Below are positions 58,366 through 64,000 of a stretch of 64,000 nt of DNA, piece by piece. A model generated the notes under the pieces. That model was given only the letters and a program-made list of their open reading frames with translations. It made no database searches and had not been told where the DNA came from. This DNA is from Candidatus Thioglobus sp. NP1 (GTDB lineage: Bacteria; Pseudomonadota; Gammaproteobacteria; PS1; Pseudothioglobaceae), in assembly GCF_003326015.1 (NCBI RefSeq), contig NZ_CP023860.1, forward strand, positions 1,240,001 to 1,304,000. The letters run 5' to 3'. Made by a program: the position numbers and the translations under genes. Numbering within the stretch: the first letter of the stretch is position 1; each line of letters begins with the position of its first letter.

Positions 58366-58659
58366 CTAAGCTCTGTGGTTATGTAGCTTTTCTTTATGTT
58401 TTATTAATTGTGAATCTAACTTATTAACTAACTGATCAATTGATACATACATATCTGTGCTCTGAGCTTTAGCAAAGAGATCTGCCCCCCTAATATGTAT
58501 TGTAGCTTCTGCTTTTTGAACATCTTTTTGAACCTCCAAAATCATATTGACATTCATTACATTATCAAAATGATGTTTAATTTTGGAGAGTTTATCACTT
58601 GTATGCTCTCTTAGAGAAGAGGTAATATCAAGATGGTGACCTGACAGGTTTAGTTGCAT
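58366..58659 (-). CDS. hpf: Ribosome hibernation promoting factor (HPF/YfiA family)
   Basis: 97 residues. MQLNLSGHHLDITSSLREHTSDKLSKIKHHFDNVMNVNMIL, ATIHIRGADLFAKAQSTDMYVSIDQLVNKLDSQL is the S30AE fold of short HPF. It binds the decoding centre of idle 30S subunits and promotes 100S dimers with RMF or stores ribosomes. rpoN, common next to hpf, is absent. AGGAG upstream of the ATG at 58659 gives good translation. Confidence 0.93.
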   Translation of the reverse strand: MQLNLSGHHLDITSSLREHTSDKLSKIKHHFDNVMNVNMILEVQKDVQKAEATIHIRGADLFAKAQSTDMYVSIDQLVNKLDSQLIKHKEKLHNHRA

Positions 58660-58789
58660 TTTTACTCCTTAGATTAATGAAATAAAATTTTTAACTTCCA
58701 TATCTATTGTGTCATAAAAAAATTTATATTATTAACTTTATTATTACTTTTTGCATAAATTACTGAAAGTTTAGATCTAAAAACTAGGA

Positions 58790-58795
58790 TATAAT
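58790..58795 (+). promoter_or_regulatory. Candidate -10 element of the argD leader transcript
   Basis: Perfect TATAAT, predicting a start near 58802, 25 bases before the leader reading frame. The -35 is unclear. An operator for ArgR could overlap, but I cannot identify a clear ARG box. Confidence 0.45.
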
Positions 58796-58826
58796 TAATC
58801 TTTTAAAATTTATAAAAAAAACTAAT

Positions 58827-58892
58827 ATGTCAATGTTATTTAGTCACTTGAGACAAATTAATATCCGAAGACATTGTCTTCGTGTATTTTAA
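58827..58892 (+). CDS. Candidate arginine leader peptide of argDF
   Basis: A 21-codon frame ending TAA. Arg codons at positions 9, 14, 15 and 19 (AGA, CGA, AGA, CGT), four out of 21, including the tandem pair in INIRRHCLRVF; two His also. A hairpin CGAAGAC ATT GTCTTCG (58866-58882) overlaps the Arg codons. No convincing Shine-Dalgarno sequence precedes the ATG (A-rich instead), the main weakness. Function would be ribosome stalling when Arg-tRNA is scarce. Not previously known to me for arg genes in gammaproteobacteria. Confidence 0.5.
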   Translation: MSMLFSHLRQINIRRHCLRVF

Positions 58893-58895
58893 TAA

Positions 58896-58963
58896 TGGTG
58901 GCTACTTTGCCTTAATCTGGCAATCAACTTAGTTTCAAAAGCCCCATTATGGGGTTTTTTTTT
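58896..58963 (+). promoter_or_regulatory. Candidate attenuator of argD-argF (antiterminator and terminator)
   Basis: Segment 2, TGGTGGCT (58896-58903), can pair with AGCCCCA (58940-58946) with one bulged T, masking the 5' arm of the terminator (58937-58957). It can also pair with an early leader segment AGTCAC (58842-58847) via GTGGCT, with one U-G pair. A small hairpin TTGCC/GGCAA (58907-58911 with 58919-58923) sits between. A ribosome at the leader stop codon would cover segment 2 and allow termination. Pairings are by eye. Confidence 0.5.
58937..58963 (+). terminator. Intrinsic terminator immediately upstream of argD
   Basis: AAAAGCCCC (58937-58945), loop ATTAT, GGGGTTTTT, with nine T in all (58955-58963). 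Nine base pairs counting one G-T. It ends 14 bases before the argD ATG and just before the GGGAA that can serve as its ribosome-binding site, so it must be conditional or belong to a short leader RNA. Confidence 0.85.
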
Positions 58964-58977
58964 ACGGGAATTTTTAT

Positions 58978-60141
58978 ATGTCAAACTTAATGTCTAACTA
59001 CTATCCACTAGAGGTAACCTTTTCAAAGGGGTATGGTTGTTGGTTAACAGATACTAATGGGCATGAATATTTAGATGCACTCTCAGGTATCGGTGTAGTA
59101 AACCTTGGACACTGCCACCCTGCCATTACAGATACCATTGTTGAGCAGTCTAAACAACTTCTTCATACTTCAAATGTTTATCGAATTGGAAATCAAGAAA
59201 AACTTGCAACGCGCCTTTGTAATATGGCAAATATGGATAAAGCCTTTTTTTCAAACTCTGGAGCTGAAGCTAATGAGGCAGCAATAAAAATTACAAGACT
59301 TTATGCACGCTCTAAAAAAATTCAAAATCCAATAGTTTTAACTGCAAATCAAAGCTTTCATGGAAGAACAATGACAACTATTTCTGCAACAGGTCAAAAT
59401 AAAGTTCAGGAAGGTTTTGCTCCATTAATGAGTGGTTTTGTTCATGTTAACTTTGACGATATCAGAGCTATTAAAAAATTTAGTAAAAATAAAGATGTGG
59501 TAGCTGTAATGGTTGAACCTGTTCAAGGTGAAGCAGGAGTAATTATTCCTAAAAACGATTACCTTAATAAAGTCCAAGCAGTCTGCCATAAGAATGGTTG
59601 GTTATTAATCCTAGATGGAGTTCAATCATGCATGGGAAGAACTGGAAAACTTTTTGCCCATCAACATAATAATATTACTCCAGATATTTTATGTTTGGCC
59701 AAAGGTCTTGGTAATGGGGTTCCAATTGGTGCTTGTTTAGCAAAAGGAATAGCAGCAAAAATGCTTACACCTGGAACTCATGGATCAACCTTTGGTGGAA
59801 ACCCTTTAGTTACTGCAGTTGCCTTAAGCGTCCTGAATATTTTTGAGAATGATTCAATCCTTGACAATGTTTTTCTAATGAGTAAGTACTTTGAGTCAGA
59901 ATTTAAATCTAAGATAATGATATTAGATGTTGTAAAAGAGCTTAGAATTAAAGGCCTTATGATTGGAATTGGGCTTGATGAAAATATTATTGATTGTAGT
60001 AAACTTACTCAAAAAGCTTTAGATAATAAGTTATTAATCAATACCACTGGTAATTCTATTAGATTACTACCGCCACTGATAATAACTAAAGATGAAATTG
60101 ACATATTAATTAAAAAGATTTTTAAACTTATTAATACTTAG
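58978..60141 (+). CDS. argD: Acetylornithine aminotransferase
   Basis: 387 residues. Fold type I PLP aminotransferase: PLP Lys in LCLAKGLGNGVPIGACLAK, HGSTFGGNPLVTAVAL, FSNSGAEANEAAIKI and VEPVQGEAGV. It transaminates N-acetylglutamate semialdehyde in arginine synthesis; it may also act on N-succinyl-diaminopimelate semialdehyde for lysine. Eight bases before argF on the same strand. Expression probably controlled by the leader upstream. Confidence 0.92.
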   Translation: MSNLMSNYYPLEVTFSKGYGCWLTDTNGHEYLDALSGIGVVNLGHCHPAITDTIVEQSKQLLHTSNVYRIGNQEKLATRLCNMANMDKAFFSNSGAEANEAAIKITRLYARSKKIQNPIVLTANQSFHGRTMTTISATGQNKVQEGFAPLMSGFVHVNFDDIRAIKKFSKNKDVVAVMVEPVQGEAGVIIPKNDYLNKVQAVCHKNGWLLILDGVQSCMGRTGKLFAHQHNNITPDILCLAKGLGNGVPIGACLAKGIAAKMLTPGTHGSTFGGNPLVTAVALSVLNIFENDSILDNVFLMSKYFESEFKSKIMILDVVKELRIKGLMIGIGLDENIIDCSKLTQKALDNKLLINTTGNSIRLLPPLIITKDEIDILIKKIFKLINT

Positions 60142-60149
60142 GAAAAGTT

Positions 60150-61052
60150 ATGACTAAAAATTTTATCAATTTTGATCAATATTCCTTAGAGACTTTACAA
60201 AGCATCATAGATCGAGCTATATCTCTAAAGAAAGAACATAATTCTGGCCTGATTAACAATACACTTGAAAATAAAACACTGGCTATGATTTTTGATAAAT
60301 CATCAACAAGAACTCGTGTTTCTTTTGAAGCTGGAATGATTCAGCTTGGTGGTCAGTCCCTTTTCCTCTCTGACAGAGATATTCAACTTGGAAGAGGTGA
60401 ACCTATTATGGATAGTGCAATTGTAATTAGTTCTATGGTTGATGCTGTAATGCTTAGGCTCTCATCTCATGACGATATTACAGAATTTGCCAAACATTCA
60501 AGTAAACCTGTGATTAATGCACTTTCTGATGATTCACATCCATGCCAAATTCTTGCTGATTTAATGACATATCAAGAAAAATGTGGGTCAATAAAAGGAA
60601 AAAAAATAGCATGGGTTGGTGATGGTTGTAATGTATGTCAAACTTATATGCAAGCAGCATCAATATTTGATTTTGAACTATCTATTGCAACTCCAGTAAG
60701 TTATGAGCCACAAAAATCATTTATTGAAAAATATCAAAATAATATTAGTTATTCGAATAATCCCTTAATTGCTTCAGAGGATGCTGATATTATCGTTACC
60801 GATGTCTGGACTAGTATGGGTCAAGAATCTGAGAGTAAACAGCGAGAATTAGCATTTAAAGGCTTTCAAGTAGATAAAAAAATGATGTCTAAAGCTAAAG
60901 AGGATGCTATCTTTATGCATTGCCTCCCAGCATATCGAGGAAAGGAGGTAAGTTCAGATGTTATTGATGGAAATAAGAGTTCTGTTTGGGATGAAGCAGA
61001 AAATAGACTTCATGTACAAAAAGCTTTATTACTCTTCCTTTTTGATAGTTAG
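60150..61052 (+). CDS. argF: Ornithine carbamoyltransferase
   Basis: 300 residues. Carbamoyl phosphate motif SSTRTR (about 51-56), ornithine-side [17 protein letters not shown] and [14 protein letters not shown]. Makes citrulline from ornithine and carbamoyl phosphate. GGAAAAGTT before the ATG serves as ribosome-binding site. Second gene of the argDF unit; its stop overlaps that of convergent queH by four bases. Confidence 0.95.
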   Translation: MTKNFINFDQYSLETLQSIIDRAISLKKEHNSGLINNTLENKTLAMIFDKSSTRTRVSFEAGMIQLGGQSLFLSDRDIQLGRGEPIMDSAIVISSMVDAVMLRLSSHDDITEFAKHSSKPVINALSDDSHPCQILADLMTYQEKCGSIKGKKIAWVGDGCNVCQTYMQAASIFDFELSIATPVSYEPQKSFIEKYQNNISYSNNPLIASEDADIIVTDVWTSMGQESESKQRELAFKGFQVDKKMMSKAKEDAIFMHCLPAYRGKEVSSDVIDGNKSSVWDEAENRLHVQKALLLFLFDS

Positions 61053-61741
61053 TCGATTTGAGATAACTTGAGCTTTGCTTCATGATAAAACTTGACGCCT
61101 CTCTCAATTTTTTCCCTACCTTTAGAAACACGCCAATTATTTGTATCTCGCATTGAATAGACGCATCCACAGTATTCCTGTTGGTAAAAATTTTCTTTTT
61201 TAGATAGCTCGAGCATTCTAGAAGAACCACCTTTCTTTCGCCAATTAAAATCCCAATAGGGAACATGATGAAGTTGCCCAGATCTTTCCCCTGAATCATT
61301 AATTTGCCCCATATCTTTCCAGCGTGAAATTCCTAGAGTTGACGAAATAATATCAAAGTTATTTTCACAGGCATATTGTGCTGTTCTCTCAAAGCGCATA
61401 TCAAAGCATGTAGAACACCGCTTGCCTCTCTCAGGCTCATTTTCTTGACCTTTTGTTTTCTCAAACCACTCATTAATATCATAATCAGCATCAATGATAG
61501 GCATGCCTAATTTTTTAGCAAACCTAACATTTTCTTCTTTTCGAATCTCATACTCTTCAAAAGGGTGAATATTTGGATTATAGAAAAAAATTGTTGTATC
61601 AATATCTGAAGCTGCTAAAGCTTCCATAATTTCACCAGCACAGGGAGCACAACATGAATGGAGCAATAATTTTTTCTCTCCATTAGGGGTTTCCAGTTTT
61701 GGTCTCTGGTAAGAGTTAAGTGAATAGTCTATTTTAGGCAT
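61049..61741 (-). CDS. queH: Epoxyqueuosine reductase QueH
   Basis: 230 residues. DUF208/QueH: CC motif with Cys30, Cys31, Cys34 ([17 protein letters not shown]), then RCSTCFDMR and YCGCVYSM with the second Cys set; [25 protein letters not shown] and [10 protein letters not shown] are characteristic. It replaces QueG in reducing epoxyqueuosine to queuosine, using a cysteine-bound metal centre. Together with queF it points to de novo queuosine synthesis. Starts 13 bases inside the preceding gene. Confidence 0.93.
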   Translation of the reverse strand: MPKIDYSLNSYQRPKLETPNGEKKLLLHSCCAPCAGEIMEALAASDIDTTIFFYNPNIHPFEEYEIRKEENVRFAKKLGMPIIDADYDINEWFEKTKGQENEPERGKRCSTCFDMRFERTAQYACENNFDIISSTLGISRWKDMGQINDSGERSGQLHHVPYWDFNWRKKGGSSRMLELSKKENFYQQEYCGCVYSMRDTNNWRVSKGREKIERGVKFYHEAKLKLSQID

Positions 61742-62139
61742 TGCTTAATTTTTTTTAAAACTTCCCACGATTCACGTTTGAGTTTTGAATTTTTTAAAAT
61801 ATCTTTTGGGTGATGCGTTGAGAAATAAATTGGTTCATTCGAACCAAAAGATGAGTCCATGACTAAAATAACTTTTGAAGAATTGGACTTAATAAACTCA
61901 TCTACCATACTTTTTTCAATAGATATAAGATCTACATTACCCAAATTCAATTCAATCGATGCAAGCATCTTAATAAGCAGATCTTGACACTCTCCAGGCT
62001 CACAAAAAGATATTTCTGATTTAAACTCTACCAATATGATATTTGATGAAGTCGAAGTCTCTTTATCTGAATAAATTTTAGAATAAAGAAAGTCAGGAAT
62101 TCCTAATGCCTCAAGATAATTATTTCTAGACTGCTTCAT
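61729..62139 (-). CDS. Unassigned protein, possible DNA polymerase III psi subunit
   Basis: 136 residues, coupled to leuA by a TAATG overlap and overlapping queH by 13 bases. The N-terminus [17 protein letters not shown] resembles the HolD opening (LQQLGITQW), and the C-terminal [24 protein letters not shown] is like the conserved tail of distant HolD-like proteins. The middle ([20 protein letters not shown]) has two Cys and predicted alpha/beta structure. The psi call is weak. No enzyme motif is visible. Confidence 0.4.
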   Translation of the reverse strand: MKQSRNNYLEALGIPDFLYSKIYSDKETSTSSNIILVEFKSEISFCEPGECQDLLIKMLASIELNLGNVDLISIEKSMVDEFIKSNSSKVILVMDSSFGSNEPIYFSTHHPKDILKNSKLKRESWEVLKKIKQCLK

Positions 62140-63671
62140 TAAATCTGTGGATGAGCTCGTTCTTCATTTGCCATAACTTTATTCAAGGCATTTACATAAG
62201 CCTTAGCAGAAGAAGTAATAATATCAGTATCTACACCCTGTCCATTGAAAACTTTGCCTTCATGCTCCAAACGAACATTAACTTCTCCAAGAGAATCCGT
62301 ACCCTGAGTAACATTTGTAACTGAATATAATTGTAGTTTTGGCTCTATATCAACTAAAGAAAGGATGGCATTAAATGTTGCATCAACAGCGCCCGAAGTC
62401 TTTGCTGAAGCGCTCTGCTCTATGTTATTTATTGAAAGAGTTACATCTGCTGTATTAACTTTTCCAGACTCAGCAGATACTTTAAGTGATTTTAAACTAA
62501 TAATTTCAGTTGCCTCAGTTTGAGCCTCTGTGACAAGAGCTTGAAGATCTTCATCAAAGATATCATGCTTCTTATCAGCTAGAGTTTTAAATCTGGAGAA
62601 AGCATCATTTAGAGCATCATTAGATTCAAATTCAACACCTAACTCGCTTAATCTCGATTTAAAAGCATTCCTTCCAGAATGTTTACCAAGAACTAGTGAA
62701 TTATTATTCCAACCAACGTCTTCTGCCCTCATAATTTCATAGGTTTCTCTATGCTTGAGGACACCATCCTGATGAATTCCAGCCTCATGAGCAAAAGCAT
62801 TAGCTCCAACTATGGCTTTATTTGGTTGAACCACAAAACCAGTAATTGATGACACCAACCTCGATGCTGCAAGAATACCAGTTGCATCAATATTTGTGTC
62901 ACAACCAAACACATCCTGTCTAGTTCTAACAGCCATAACAACCTCTTCAAGAGAAGTATTTCCAGCCCTTTCACCTAAACCGTTAATCGTACATTCTATT
63001 TGTCTTGCGCCATTTAATACAGCAGCTAATGAATTTGAAACTGCAAGACCTAAATCATTATGACAATGTGCTGAAAAAATTGCCTTATCTGAATTTGGAA
63101 TTCTTTCTATTAATTCCCTCATTGTTTCACCAAATTGATACGGAATGCTATACCCAACTGTATCTGGGATATTTATTGTGGTTGCGCCAGCATTAATTGC
63201 TGCTTCAATAATTCGACATAGAAAATCAGTATCAGAGCGACCAGCATCTTCAGGACTAAACTCAATATTATCAGTAAATTTTGTTGCTCTTTTTACAGAA
63301 CGAACTGCCTGAGTAACAACCTCATCAGGAGTCATCCCTAACTTCATTTTCATGTGAATATCAGAGGTTGCTATGAAGGTATGAATACGAGATGAGTTTG
63401 CATTTTTAATGGACTCTCCAGCTCGATCTATATCCTTATCAAGAGCTCTTGCCAGTGAACATATCGTTGAATCTTTTACTGCTTTTGCAACAGCTTGGAC
63501 CGCCTCAAAATCACCTTGTGACGCGATTGCAAAACCAGCCTCAATAACATCAACTTTCATTTTTTCTAAACTTTTAGCAATACGAACCTTCTCATCCTTA
63601 GTCATTGAAGCACCAGGTGATTGCTCGCCATCTCTTAAAGTTGTATCAAATATAATTAATTTTTTGGACAT
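62139..63671 (-). CDS. leuA: 2-isopropylmalate synthase
   Basis: 510 residues. HMGL-like barrel: [16 protein letters not shown] with metal and catalytic residues, [23 protein letters not shown] with the two His metal ligands, and [14 protein letters not shown]. The C-terminal LeuA dimer (regulatory) domain begins near residue 380 and would bind leucine for feedback inhibition. First step of leucine synthesis. leuB-D are not downstream: a HolD-like gene and queH follow. Upstream lies a leader with a Leu-rich reading frame and the pssA gene. Confidence 0.96.
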   Translation of the reverse strand: MSKKLIIFDTTLRDGEQSPGASMTKDEKVRIAKSLEKMKVDVIEAGFAIASQGDFEAVQAVAKAVKDSTICSLARALDKDIDRAGESIKNANSSRIHTFIATSDIHMKMKLGMTPDEVVTQAVRSVKRATKFTDNIEFSPEDAGRSDTDFLCRIIEAAINAGATTINIPDTVGYSIPYQFGETMRELIERIPNSDKAIFSAHCHNDLGLAVSNSLAAVLNGARQIECTINGLGERAGNTSLEEVVMAVRTRQDVFGCDTNIDATGILAASRLVSSITGFVVQPNKAIVGANAFAHEAGIHQDGVLKHRETYEIMRAEDVGWNNNSLVLGKHSGRNAFKSRLSELGVEFESNDALNDAFSRFKTLADKKHDIFDEDLQALVTEAQTEATEIISLKSLKVSAESGKVNTADVTLSINNIEQSASAKTSGAVDATFNAILSLVDIEPKLQLYSVTNVTQGTDSLGEVNVRLEHEGKVFNGQGVDTDIITSSAKAYVNALNKVMANEERAHPQI

Positions 63672-63685
63672 TAGTTATTCCTGTT

Positions 63686-63769
63686 ATTGTTACGATTTTA
63701 TCTTAAGTTTTAGTGATAGACTTTCGTCTATTATGATTATTATTGCCTTACGGCAATAATCGTAACAAT
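63686..63769 (-). promoter_or_regulatory. Candidate translational attenuator of leuA
   Basis: In the leader RNA (minus strand), ATTGTTACGAT (63769-63759, inside the Leu codons) is fully complementary to ATCGTAACAAT (63696-63686), which ends three bases before the leuA ribosome-binding site AGGAA (63682-63678). Between them lie two hairpins: ATTATTGCC/GGCAATAAT (63739-63747 with 63752-63760) and TAGAC GAAA GTCTA (63717-63730). There is no T-tract, so no intrinsic terminator. A stalled ribosome on the leader would free the ribosome-binding site. Confidence 0.6.
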
Positions 63770-63822
63770 GCAAACAGATCGCAGTGAGGTATTGGAAGTG
63801 TTATGTTGAATAAACTATTCAT
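63748..63822 (-). CDS. leuL: leu leader peptide
   Basis: 24 codons from ATG 63822 to TAA at 63748. Seven Leu, five of them in the last nine residues (DLFALLRLLP), using CTG, TTG, TTA, TTA, TTG. Position directly upstream of leuA and overlap with the hairpin at 63739-63760 match leu attenuator leaders of enteric bacteria. A TATAAT (minus strand, 63836-63831) is only nine bases from the ATG, so the transcript may be nearly leaderless. No Shine-Dalgarno. Confidence 0.7.
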   Translation of the reverse strand: MNSLFNITLPIPHCDLFALLRLLP

Positions 63823-63830
63823 AGCGCTGA

Positions 63831-63836
63831 ATTATA
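63831..63836 (-). promoter_or_regulatory. Candidate -10 element for leuL-leuA
   Basis: TATAAT on the minus strand, eight bases after the pssA stop, predicting a start near 63824, almost at the leader ATG. No clear -35 is seen in the pssA 3' end. Confidence 0.45.
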
Positions 63837-63843
63837 ATAGAAC

Positions 63844-64000
63844 TTATGAGCTTTTAGTCTGTTTTTTCTCAATACGCTTTTTATTTAGACCCATTATTGT
63901 AATAAAAGGACCTGATAGCATATAAAGAAAAAAACCAGTAAATAAAAATATATTTGGCCTTGATAACAAAACAATAATGCCCAATATTATTGCTAGAAGG
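63844..64000 (-). CDS. pssA: C-terminal end of CDP-diacylglycerol-serine O-phosphatidyltransferase (runs off right edge)
   Basis: The last 52 codons of a minus-strand gene, stop TAA at 63846-63844. Two hydrophobic stretches (LLAIILGIIVLL and IFLFTGFFLYMLSGPFITIMG) and a basic tail (NKKRIEKKQTKSS). YMLSGPFITI fits the C-terminus of the PssA class of CDP-alcohol phosphatidyltransferases, and pssA sits directly upstream of leuA in many gammaproteobacteria. The catalytic CDP-alcohol motif would be outside the window. Confidence 0.65.
   Translation of the reverse strand, partial: LLAIILGIIVLLSRPNIFLFTGFFLYMLSGPFITIMGLNKKRIEKKQTKSS

Larger units (their letters stand above)
58660..58977. other. 318-base gap holding the argD leader
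   Basis: Separates divergent hpf and argD. From about 58660 to 58780 it is plain AT-rich sequence that must hold the hpf promoter, in which I see no structure. From 58790 on it holds the elements of the candidate argD leader listed separately: a -10 box, a 21-codon reading frame, three hairpins, the last an intrinsic terminator. Confidence 0.6.

Noticed and set aside
58827..58963. An independent small RNA or metabolite riboswitch upstream of argD
   Set aside because: An sRNA with its own terminator is possible, but the terminator lies 14 bases before argD and the Arg-coding frame fits better with attenuation; I recognise no known riboswitch core.
63409..63759. A 116-residue plus-strand frame across the 5' end of leuA
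   Set aside because: It is antisense to the conserved leuA N-terminus, has no recognisable domain and no ribosome-binding site; a shadow frame.

Overview
The window reads as chromosome of a free-living, AT-rich (about two thirds A+T by eye) marine-type gammaproteobacterium. Gene neighbourhoods typical of Gammaproteobacteria are intact: hflK-hflC-hisZ-purA-rnr, yceD-rpmF-plsX-fabH, ffs-dnaX-ybaB-recR, trxA-rho, lptD-surA and pssA-leuA. Intergenic gaps are short, many genes overlap by 1-4 bases, and there are no mobile elements, phage genes, CRISPR arrays or tRNA genes. This suits a streamlined ocean lineage. A relative of the SUP05/Arctic96BD-19 (Thioglobus) group is my guess from low G+C plus a DmdA-like gene, and is inference only.

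Layout. 1-5068 (minus): RNase R, PurA, HisZ, HflC, HflK. 5379-12105 (plus): outer-membrane biogenesis (LptD, SurA), RlmB, then YceD-L32-PlsX-FabH. 12109-20934 (minus): IspA, XseB, an SDR, PcnB, QueF, LptF, Rho, TrxA, an AEC transporter, GltX. 21099-32457 (plus): a DUF498 protein, RodA, a DacA-type carboxypeptidase, a D-amino acid aminotransferase, SRP RNA, DnaX-YbaB-RecR, ValS, an SH3-domain protein, GuaB. 32855-42416: a divergent catabolic and uptake island of nine genes that looks built for hydroxyproline-type imino acids. 42413-53184: two 2-oxoglutarate/Fe(II) oxygenases, PNPase with a structured leader, SlyX, a duplicated pair of tiny secreted proteins (one frameshifted), MFS, HopJ-like protein, AceE, AlgC-type mutase. 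53275-58659: DmdA-like demethylase, GNAT, two LysE exporters around a VOC protein, DUF2007, MgtE, Hpf. 58660-64000: ArgD-ArgF convergent with QueH, a possible HolD, LeuA, and the tail of PssA.

The most interesting content is in RNA leaders. Upstream of argD a 21-codon reading frame with four Arg codons precedes an intrinsic terminator only 14 bases before the argD start, and hand-drawn pairings give mutually exclusive terminator and antiterminator forms: a candidate arginine attenuator. Upstream of leuA a 24-codon reading frame with seven Leu codons sits in a leader that lacks an intrinsic terminator but has an 11-nt long-range pairing ending just before the leuA ribosome-binding site: a candidate translational version of leu attenuation. 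dnaX carries ten consecutive A just after domain III with stops waiting in both other frames, and pnp has an ~80-nt hairpin starting at its predicted transcript 5' end. Together they suggest that this lineage relies on leader RNA and slippage rather than many transcription factors; that generalisation is inference.
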